A stretch of 5,559 bases of DNA from Thermoplasmata archaeon (lineage in GTDB: Archaea > Thermoplasmatota > E2 > DHVEG-1 > B18-G2): NCBI GenBank assembly GCA_021163455.1, contig JAGGWT010000013.1, forward strand, positions 1-5,559, written 5' to 3'. Below the pieces are notes generated by a model that had not been told where the DNA came from, ran no database searches, and worked only from the letters and a program-made list of their open reading frames with translations. This document shows, piece after piece, positions 1 through 5,260 of the stretch (position 1 is its first letter; each line of letters starts with the position of its first letter). The position numbers and the translations under genes were made by a program.

Positions 1-13
1 TCCTTAGAAAAGG

Positions 14-21
14 TTAAATAA
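14..21 (+). promoter_or_regulatory. Candidate TATA box of rtcB
   Basis: The T/A-rich octamer TTAAATAA lies 24 bp before the first rtcB ATG and 33 bp before the second. Archaeal TATA boxes are centred about 26-27 bp before the transcript start, so transcription would begin around 41-47. That leaves no room for a Shine-Dalgarno site, and none is visible. The box is inside a small inverted repeat, GGTTA-AA-TAACC (12-23). The call rests on motif and spacing only. Confidence 0.4.
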
Positions 22-37
22 CCACTTCTTTTCTGTA

Positions 38-1516
38 ATGAGTGCCATGGTCTGGAATGGTCCTGTTAAAAAGATAGATGATTACAGGTTTGAGATACCC
101 AAAGATTACAGAGGTAAATCTGGAAATCTCAAAATGAGAGTGCCTGGAGTGGTTTACGTCGATGAAAAGATGCTGAACCAGGTAAGAAAGGATGATTCTC
201 TCGAGCAGGTTGCGAATGTTGCAACCCTTCCCGGGATTGTTGCAAAATCAATGGCGATGCCGGATATTCACTGGGGCTACGGTTTTCCAATAGGTGGGGT
301 TGCGGCAACAGATGCTGAGGAAGGTGTTATATCTCCGGGAGGAGTGGGTTTTGATATAAACTGTGGTGTGAGATTGGTCAGAACAAATCTCACTGTAAAC
401 GATCTGAATAAAGATTTGATTAAGAAACTCGTGGACAAGCTATTTGAGAATGTTCCATCCGGGCTCGGCTCTGAAGGAAAAGTAAGAGTATCTGTTAAAG
501 AACTCAACGAGGTTCTCGAAAATGGTGCAAGATGGGCGGTCGAGCATGGGTATGGATGGGAAGAAGACCTTGAGGTTCTTGAAGAGAATGGTTGCATGGA
601 GATAGCAGACAGCACACTCATCTCTGATAAGGCGAAGCAGAGAGGTCTTTCCCAGATTGGTTCTCTTGGAGCGGGAAACCACTTTCTCGAGATACAAAGG
701 GTTGTTGAAATCTATGATGAAAAAGCTGCAAAGGTTTTCGGTCTTGAAAAGGACCAGATCACGGTTATGATTCATACCGGCTCAAGAGGATGTGGTCATC
801 AGATATGTTCCGATTACCTGAGAGTTCTTGAATCTGCGGTGAGAAAATACGGAATCTCCCTTCCGGACAAACAACTTGCATGCGCACCCGTTAAATCGAG
901 AGAAGGTCAGAACTACTTCAAAGCCATGGCGGCCGCAGCCAATTTTGCATGGTGCAACAGGCAGATGATAGTTCACTGGGTCAGGGAAAGCTTCCATCAG
1001 GTTCTCAAACAGGATCCAGAGGATCTGGGGATGCATATAGTTTATGATGTCTGTCACAACATAGCAAAACTGGAGGAACACGAACTGGATGGTAAAAAGA
1101 TAAAGGTTTATGTTCACAGGAAAGGAGCAACAAGAGCCTTCGGTCCCGGAAGACCAGAGATACCGCAGAAGTACAGAGATATCGGTCAGCCCGTGCTTAT
1201 ACCTGGAGATATGGGCTCAGCAAGTTATGTTCTCAGAGGAACGGAGCAGGCAATGAAAGAAACCTTTGGCTCAACATGTCACGGCGCGGGAAGAGTCATG
1301 TCCAGACATGAGGCATTAAGGAAATGGAGAGGAGAGGCAATATTCAACATGCTCCAGAAGAAAGGAATCTATGCCCACCCAGCAAGCTGGAAGGTGATGG
1401 CAGAGGAGAGTCCGGATGCATACAAAAATGTTGATGATGTTGTGAGAATTACTCACAATGCGGGAATATCAAGAAAGGTTGCAAAGATGGTTCCTCTTGG
1501 CGTGGTGAAGGGATAA
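38..1516 (+). CDS. rtcB: RNA-splicing ligase RtcB (tRNA-splicing ligase)
   Basis: RtcB is a GTP- and Mn(II)-dependent RNA ligase. It joins a 2',3'-cyclic phosphate or 3'-phosphate end to a 5'-OH end, which seals tRNA exons after intron removal and repairs cleaved RNA in the cytoplasm. The 492 residues cover the full length of the family. Metal-binding residues match those known from the Pyrococcus horikoshii enzyme: Asp106 and Cys109 in FDINCG, His215 in GAGNHFLE, His246 in MIHTGSRG, and His340 in YDVCHNIAK. The histidine that becomes guanylylated is His415 in GSTCHGAGR. No intein interrupts the gene, unlike in some Pyrococcus homologues. The outermost ATG is given. The second ATG (position 47, Met4) fits the TATA spacing and homologue N-termini slightly better, and neither start has a Shine-Dalgarno site. 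Archease, the usual partner, is not in the window. Confidence 0.97.
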   Translation: MSAMVWNGPVKKIDDYRFEIPKDYRGKSGNLKMRVPGVVYVDEKMLNQVRKDDSLEQVANVATLPGIVAKSMAMPDIHWGYGFPIGGVAATDAEEGVISPGGVGFDINCGVRLVRTNLTVNDLNKDLIKKLVDKLFENVPSGLGSEGKVRVSVKELNEVLENGARWAVEHGYGWEEDLEVLEENGCMEIADSTLISDKAKQRGLSQIGSLGAGNHFLEIQRVVEIYDEKAAKVFGLEKDQITVMIHTGSRGCGHQICSDYLRVLESAVRKYGISLPDKQLACAPVKSREGQNYFKAMAAAANFAWCNRQMIVHWVRESFHQVLKQDPEDLGMHIVYDVCHNIAKLEEHELDGKKIKVYVHRKGATRAFGPGRPEIPQKYRDIGQPVLIPGDMGSASYVLRGTEQAMKETFGSTCHGAGRVMSRHEALRKWRGEAIFNMLQKKGIYAHPASWKVMAEESPDAYKNVDDVVRITHNAGISRKVAKMVPLGVVKG

Positions 1517-1535
1517 ATTTAATAACCAAATTTAT
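1513..1535. repeat. 8-bp perfect inverted repeat at the rtcB/PAC2 junction
   Basis: ATAAATTT (1513-1520) and AAATTTAT (1528-1535) are exact reverse complements separated by 7 bp (AATAACC). The left arm contains the rtcB stop codon, and the right arm ends just before the first possible ATG of the PAC2 gene. In DNA this could be a dyad operator. In RNA it would be a weak all-A/U hairpin, possibly affecting termination or mRNA ends. The TATA-like element of the PAC2 gene lies within it. The symmetry is directly visible; the function is inferred, and A/T richness makes chance occurrence plausible. Confidence 0.5.
1518..1525 (+). promoter_or_regulatory. Candidate TATA box of the PAC2 gene
   Basis: TTTAATAA begins 31 bp before the ATG at 1549, so predicted initiation falls near 1547 and would give an almost leaderless message from that codon. 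The following bases ACC make the wider sequence TTTAATAACC, close to TTAAATAACC before rtcB. The PAC2 gene could also be read through from rtcB, since the junction is only about 30 bp. Confidence 0.35.
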
Positions 1536-1548
1536 AATGGTAGGTTGC

Positions 1549-2301
1549 ATGGAAGAAGTCAGGCTGATAGAATTTAAAGAGATAGACCTGCAGGATGGTA
1601 CAATAATAGCAGGATTTCCATCCATAGGTCTCGTAAGCACAATCGCAGCCAATTACCTGATAGATTCCCTCGGTCTCAAGCAGATTGGTGCCCTCGAATC
1701 AAGGTACTTCCCCACCCTTTCTGTTGTTCACTCCGCAGAACCTCTTTCGCCTGTGAGAATATATGGAGGAGTCGCTGATAGAGGGAGAAAGATAGCCATC
1801 TTTGTATCAGAATTCAGACCAAAACCAAACCTGATTGTACCAATAGCAGATGTGATAATGGACTGGGCTGTTAAAAAGAAATGCAAGCTCCTGATATCTC
1901 CAGAAGGTATGGTCGTGGAGGGCAGAGAGATGGAAATGGTGAAAAAGGAGACAGCCTATGCTATCGCATCGACAGATGAAGCAAGAAACATGCTTGTTCA
2001 GAGAGGGATTCCGCAGTTCAAGAATGGTATCATTGCTGGGGTTTCTGGGGTTTTGCTGAATAAGGGTAAACACAAAAACTTCAACGTCATATCCATCCTA
2101 TCAGAAGCTCATCCCAATTATCCAGACGCAAGGGCGGCGGCTGCGACCATAGAGGTTATAGCATCTCTCCTTGATCTTGACATAAACGTTGCTCCGTTAT
2201 ATGAGGAGGCAGAGAGGATAGAGCAGCATCTGCAGAAGTTACACAAACAGGCTAAACCGGTAGTAACAACAGATCATGGACTCGGACCGATGTACGGATG
2301 A
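1549..2301 (+). CDS. PAC2-family proteasome assembly chaperone (PbaA/PbaB-like)
   Basis: This 250-residue protein belongs to the PAC2 family, related to eukaryotic PAC1/PAC2 (Pba1/Pba2) and archaeal PbaA/PbaB, which bind 20S proteasome alpha rings. Visible signatures are the N-terminal strand and glycine-rich loop IIAGFPSIGLVS (residues 19-30) and AHPNYPDARAAAA (187-199). Residues 214-235 are charged and probably helical, followed by a short tail. The last three residues, Met-Tyr-Gly, fit the HbYX pattern (hydrophobic-Tyr-any) used by proteasome activators and Pba proteins to dock into alpha-ring pockets. The ATG at 1549 is chosen because AGGT lies just before it and the TATA-like box is correctly spaced; an in-frame ATG at 1537 would add four residues. 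The stop overlaps the next start as ATGA, which suggests coupled translation. Family assignment is firm, but which Pba subtype it is cannot be decided, and no proteasome gene is nearby. Confidence 0.88.
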   Translation: MEEVRLIEFKEIDLQDGTIIAGFPSIGLVSTIAANYLIDSLGLKQIGALESRYFPTLSVVHSAEPLSPVRIYGGVADRGRKIAIFVSEFRPKPNLIVPIADVIMDWAVKKKCKLLISPEGMVVEGREMEMVKKETAYAIASTDEARNMLVQRGIPQFKNGIIAGVSGVLLNKGKHKNFNVISILSEAHPNYPDARAAAATIEVIASLLDLDINVAPLYEEAERIEQHLQKLHKQAKPVVTTDHGLGPMYG

Positions 2302-3047
2302 AGATGAAAATTCCAAAATCTCACCCGAGGTACCATTCTCTCGTTATAAGAGAAAAACTTGCCGAGGGTTTCAGGAAGGGATTAGTTCATGAGACAGGTC
2401 TTATAGCTCATGGCAGAGGAGAGGCTTTTGATTATCTTATCGGGGAAAGAACCACAGAAATCGCTGAGCTTGCTGAGAAAACTGCTGCTGCTCTGCTATT
2501 GATTGCAAAACATCCTGTTATATCTGTGAATGGGAATACCGCCTCTCTCGCTGGGAGGGAATGTGTGGAACTGGCAGAAAGGATACCTGCAAAAATCGAG
2601 GTAAACCTCTTTCACAGAACAGAGGAAAGAGTTAGGAGGATAATTGAAGAACTCGAATCATTTGGAGCTCAGGATGTACTTGGGGATAGGCCAGATGCAA
2701 GAATAGAAGGTCTTGACCACCCGAGAGGATTGTGTTGCAAAGAAGGTATATACAGCGCAGATGTAGTTCTTGTTCCTCTCGAAGATGGTGACAGATGCGA
2801 GGCTCTCGTAAAGATGGGTAAGAGAGTTATAGCCATAGATTTGAATCCGCTATCCAGAACCTCTCAAAGGGCGAGCATAACAATAGTTGATAATGTGGTT
2901 AGAGCCATACCCAACATATCGAAATGGGTTGATGAGTTGAGAGATAAAGACATGGAAGAATTAAGAGATATGGTGGACAGCTGGGATAATAAGAAATCTC
3001 TGCAAAAAATTCTGGAATATATTTCAAAAAGAATAAATCCTCCGTAG
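2298..3047 (+). CDS. 4-phosphopantoate--beta-alanine ligase (archaeal phosphopantothenate synthetase)
   Basis: This is the archaeal phosphopantothenate synthetase (EC 6.3.2.36). It condenses 4-phosphopantoate with beta-alanine using ATP and, together with pantoate kinase, replaces the bacterial PanC/PanK route to coenzyme A. The 249 residues are close to the usual length of about 260. Characteristic segments are IPKSHPRYHSL (5-15), LIAHGRGEAFDYLIGE (35-50), VNGNTASLAG (77-86), NLFHRTEERV (103-112), LGDRPDARIEGLDHPRG (128-144), and IDLNPLSRTSQRA (180-192), followed by DNVVRAIPNI. The N-terminal part is helical, and the remainder has the alternating strand-helix pattern of a nucleotide-binding fold. 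The ATG at 2298 overlaps the preceding stop by 4 bp; a second ATG at 2304 is equally possible. No separate promoter or Shine-Dalgarno site is seen, so expression probably depends on the PAC2 gene. Pantoate kinase is not in the window. Confidence 0.93.
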   Translation: MKMKIPKSHPRYHSLVIREKLAEGFRKGLVHETGLIAHGRGEAFDYLIGERTTEIAELAEKTAAALLLIAKHPVISVNGNTASLAGRECVELAERIPAKIEVNLFHRTEERVRRIIEELESFGAQDVLGDRPDARIEGLDHPRGLCCKEGIYSADVVLVPLEDGDRCEALVKMGKRVIAIDLNPLSRTSQRASITIVDNVVRAIPNISKWVDELRDKDMEELRDMVDSWDNKKSLQKILEYISKRINPP

Positions 3048-3061
3048 TGTTTATTGGAAGT

Positions 3062-4369
3062 ATGGGAGTTTACAGGACACACTACTCAAAGGAATTGAGC
3101 GATAAATATGATGGAAAGGAGGTTACTGTAGCGGGATGGGTTGAGGACATAAGAAACCTTGGTTCGATAGCTTTTATAATCCTGAGAGACAGACAGGGAA
3201 CTCTTCAGATAACCACATTTAAAAAACAGCACAGGGAGATTTTTGAAAAACTTATCAATCTGAATAGAGAGTCGGTCATTTCTGTTAAAGGTGTTTGCAA
3301 GGCAAACGAAAAGGTCAGGAACGGCTACGAGATAATACCAGAAGAACTCCAGATTCTGTCAGAATCTGATGCCCCGCTTCCTCTTGGAGTCGTTGATAAG
3401 GTAAAAGCGGAGATGGATACCAGACTTGATAACAGGTTTATAGACCTTCGAAAGAGCGAAGTCCGCTCCATATTTATGATAAGAGATGTCCTTATAAACT
3501 CAGCCAGAGATTATCTGAGGAAAAACGGATTTGTGGAGGTTCATACTCCAAAGATAATAGCAAGTGCATCTGAGGGTGGAACCAACCTCTTCAGATTAAA
3601 ATACTTTGAAAAAGACGCTTTTCTTGCACAATCTCCACAGCTCTACAAACAGATGCTCATGGCGAGCGGTCTTGATAGAGTATACGAGATAGCATGGTAT
3701 TTCAGAGCTGAGGAGCACAACACGAGAAGGCATTTGAATGAATCAACCGCCATCGATATAGAAATGGCTTTTATAAAAGACGAAGAGGATGTGATGTCTG
3801 TACTTGAGGGTCTGGTAAAGCACATATGTGAGGAAATTAAGGAGAGATGTAAGGATGAAATAGAAACACTCAATGTTGAGATAAAACCTCCTGAGATTCC
3901 CGTGCCACGAATCAGGTATGATGAGGCACTCCAGATGCTGGAAAAGGAGGGCGTGGAGCTGGAATGGGGGGAGGATTTCGGCAGTGAGGAGGAGAGGATT
4001 CTTGGAGAGATAATGAGGAGGAAGGGTGTGGATTTCTATTTCATAACAAAGTATCCCATCCAGGCAAAACCCTTCTACACAATGCCTGAGGGGGGGTTAT
4101 CAAAATCCTTTGACCTGTGCTGTAAGGGTGTGGAAATCTCTTCAGGAAGTCAGCGTATCCACGACTACAATCTGCTTGTCAGAAGAATAGAAGAGAACGG
4201 GTTAAAACCCGATGATTTCAGAGATTACCTTAAAGCATTTAAGTATGGCATGCCGCCGCATGGAGGATTTGGTCTTGGAATAGAGAGATTACTCATGCAG
4301 TTGCTGAATCTGAAAAATGTGAGGGAATGCATTCTTTTCCCAAGAGACAGAACGAGATTGAGACCTTAA
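3062..4369 (+). CDS. aspS: Aspartyl-tRNA synthetase, archaeal type (Asp or Asp/Asn specificity unresolved)
   Basis: This class IIb synthetase charges tRNA-Asp with aspartate. The protein has 435 residues, typical of the compact archaeal/eukaryotic-type AspRS without the bacterial GAD insertion. An OB-fold anticodon-binding domain occupies residues 1 to about 110 (VAGWVEDIRNLG, 23-34). The catalytic domain then shows motif 1 around VEVHTPKI (158-165), the aspartate-binding QSPQLYKQ (190-197), motif 2 FRAEEHNTRRHLNE (214-227), GVEISSGSQR (356-365), and motif 3 GGFGLGIERL (401-410). The ATG at 3062 is chosen because known archaeal homologues begin at YRTHYS. A GTG at 3047, overlapping the ligase stop by one base, would add five residues. 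Many archaea use a non-discriminating form that also charges tRNA-Asn for later amidation. The residues at the recalled specificity positions match neither class, so this remains open. Confidence 0.96.
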   Translation: MGVYRTHYSKELSDKYDGKEVTVAGWVEDIRNLGSIAFIILRDRQGTLQITTFKKQHREIFEKLINLNRESVISVKGVCKANEKVRNGYEIIPEELQILSESDAPLPLGVVDKVKAEMDTRLDNRFIDLRKSEVRSIFMIRDVLINSARDYLRKNGFVEVHTPKIIASASEGGTNLFRLKYFEKDAFLAQSPQLYKQMLMASGLDRVYEIAWYFRAEEHNTRRHLNESTAIDIEMAFIKDEEDVMSVLEGLVKHICEEIKERCKDEIETLNVEIKPPEIPVPRIRYDEALQMLEKEGVELEWGEDFGSEEERILGEIMRRKGVDFYFITKYPIQAKPFYTMPEGGLSKSFDLCCKGVEISSGSQRIHDYNLLVRRIEENGLKPDDFRDYLKAFKYGMPPHGGFGLGIERLLMQLLNLKNVRECILFPRDRTRLRP

Positions 4370-4380
4370 TTAAAAGATAG

Positions 4381-4465
<85 letters not shown>

Positions 4466-4519
4466 ACATTAATATAATATTAGAAAGAAGGTAAAATGTT
4501 TTTCGTTTGAAACTTCATC

Positions 4520-4690
4520 TTAGAGAGATAGTGCGCCCTGCGGGCATGTATCTATACAGGCACCACATTCTATGCACTTTGATTCGTCTATCTTTGCCTT
4601 GTCATTTTCTATCGCTATGGCTCCATTGGGACATACATCAACGCATGCTCCACATCCAACACATTTTTCTTCGTCCACCTTTACAGCCAT
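4520..4690 (-). CDS. Small 2[4Fe-4S] ferredoxin (clostridial type)
   Basis: This 56-residue cytoplasmic ferredoxin carries electrons at low potential through two [4Fe-4S] clusters. Two near-identical cysteine motifs, each Cys-x2-Cys-x2-Cys-x3-Cys-Pro, fall at residues 10/13/16/20 and 39/42/45/49. In the usual two-cluster arrangement, the fourth Cys of each motif ligates the other cluster. The pseudo-twofold halves (EEKCVGCGACVDVCPNGAI and ESKCIECGACIDTCPQGAL) reflect the ancient internal duplication of this family. The length is normal and no fused domain is present. The start is well supported by a strong Shine-Dalgarno sequence 6 bp upstream. The gene may be monocistronic or run into the tRNA-Leu gene. 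Neighbours do not reveal the partner oxidoreductase; in an anaerobic archaeon a general electron-carrier role is most likely. Confidence 0.95.
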   Translation of the reverse strand: MAVKVDEEKCVGCGACVDVCPNGAIAIENDKAKIDESKCIECGACIDTCPQGALSL

Positions 4691-4696
4691 CTGCTC

Positions 4697-4704
4697 AACC
4701 TCCT
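4697..4704 (-). promoter_or_regulatory. Strong Shine-Dalgarno site of the ferredoxin gene
   Basis: On the - strand AGGAGGTT lies 6 bp before the ferredoxin ATG, closely matching the complement of the archaeal 16S rRNA 3' end. It fixes the ferredoxin start. It is the only strong ribosome binding site I find in the window. Confidence 0.85.
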
Positions 4705-4737
4705 TTTTCTAAAAGCAAAAAGGAAATACGATATCTG

Positions 4738-4744
4738 TATATAA
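4738..4744 (-). promoter_or_regulatory. Candidate TATA box of the ferredoxin gene
   Basis: On the - strand TTATATA is centred at 4741, which predicts a transcript start near 4715 and a leader of about 25 nt that retains the Shine-Dalgarno site. A second AT-rich run (4761-4768, AAAATATA on the - strand) could serve instead and would give a leader of about 48 nt. The call is based on motif and spacing. Confidence 0.45.
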
Positions 4745-4891
4745 CGATTTTTGCTGTTTTTATATTTTGTCTGGGTACTGCGAAGTTAATTGTGGATACT
4801 CCTTATGGTTATCTTGTTATTATATAGCACGTCTAAAGATAAGGATTTCACTCATCCACAAATAATTTCGAAGTACCTTTGTCTGAAAGAC

Positions 4892-4900
4892 TTAAATATA
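4892..4900 (+). promoter_or_regulatory. Candidate TATA box of the 110-residue protein gene
   Basis: TTAAATATA, preceded by the purine-rich GAAAGA, resembles a BRE/TATA pair. Its centre predicts initiation near 4922, right at the two candidate ATGs (4919 and 4928) and downstream of the longer ORF start at 4790. The box therefore supports a short protein made from a leaderless or nearly leaderless message. Confidence 0.5.
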
Positions 4901-4927
4901 GAAAATTCGATACAAAGGATGGTCTGG

Positions 4928-5260
4928 ATGGTGGATATAAGAAGTATTGAAAAGAACTTCAGAAGATTCCAGGGAAGTTTCTGCGAGGACATTATTGATC
5001 TGAACTTTGATGGTAGAATAGAAATCGATAAAGTCAAGACAAGGATGGTCAAGAGTGAACTTTTCAGGTCAATACAGGATTTCGCGAGAGAAAGAAAGTG
5101 GCATATAGAGAGCAAGGATCTGAAAATACTTGCCAGAAAAGGAGAGAATATTGTGGATATAAGTCCAGTAGAGTTCGATGATGAGAGTACCCTTTACATA
5201 ACACCGTGGAGCCAGGTTCAGGAGAAACTGAAAAAATTAGAAGAGTTAGCCGAAGACTAA
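4928..5260 (+). CDS. Conserved-looking hypothetical protein, 110 residues
   Basis: I do not recognise this protein. From the ATG at 4928 it has 110 residues, is highly charged, and has no signal peptide, membrane segment or metal motif; there is one Cys, at residue 19. Residues 13-36 look like strands with turns (NFDGRIEID). Residues 38-57 are probably helical, 60-90 look strand-rich (WHIESKDLKILARKG), and the C-terminus (97-110) is a Lys/Glu/Leu-rich helix ending in Asp. The layout resembles a small soluble alpha/beta domain. The frame is open back to 4790, but the extension reads as hydrophobic, low-quality sequence crossing the probable promoter, so I exclude it. An ATG at 4919 would add three residues. 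Codon choice resembles that of the neighbours. The 3' end overlaps the convergent DJ-1-like gene by 15 bp. It is divergent from the ferredoxin gene, so a shared role is not implied. Confidence 0.75.
   Translation: MVDIRSIEKNFRRFQGSFCEDIIDLNFDGRIEIDKVKTRMVKSELFRSIQDFARERKWHIESKDLKILARKGENIVDISPVEFDDESTLYITPWSQVQEKLKKLEELAED

Noticed and set aside
1..21. Possible tail of an upstream + strand gene reading Ser-Leu-Glu-Lys-Val-Lys-stop
   Set aside because: Six codons are too few to distinguish a real gene end from chance. If real, its stop would overlap the rtcB TATA box, as the rtcB stop nearly does with the PAC2 box.
277..775. Two long - strand open frames inside rtcB
   Set aside because: They are antisense shadows of conserved rtcB codons, serine- and phenylalanine-rich, with no recognisable domain or start signals.
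3980..4030. Purine-rich GAGGAG-like stretch suggesting a repeat or internal ribosome binding sites
   Set aside because: It encodes a Glu/Arg-rich segment of AspRS with no regular unit and no associated start codon opening a plausible gene.
3966..4095. Two runs of six G in aspS as possible frameshift sites or sequencing errors
   Set aside because: The frame is intact through both runs and the translated motifs after each match the AspRS family, so no frameshift is indicated.
4534..4547. Hairpin-like GCCC-GCA-GGGC near the end of the ferredoxin gene
   Set aside because: The stem is only 4 bp and is explained by the Cys-Pro-Gln-Gly-Ala codons; there is no following T tract.
4507..4827. A 106-codon + strand open frame across the ferredoxin region
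   Set aside because: It is the shadow of the ferredoxin gene on the opposite strand, which has two perfect cluster motifs and a strong ribosome binding site.
4790..4927. Hydrophobic N-terminal extension of the 110-residue protein, resembling a membrane anchor
   Set aside because: It crosses the likely TATA box (4892-4900), has no ribosome binding site, and the hydrophobic run comes from AT-rich spacer DNA.
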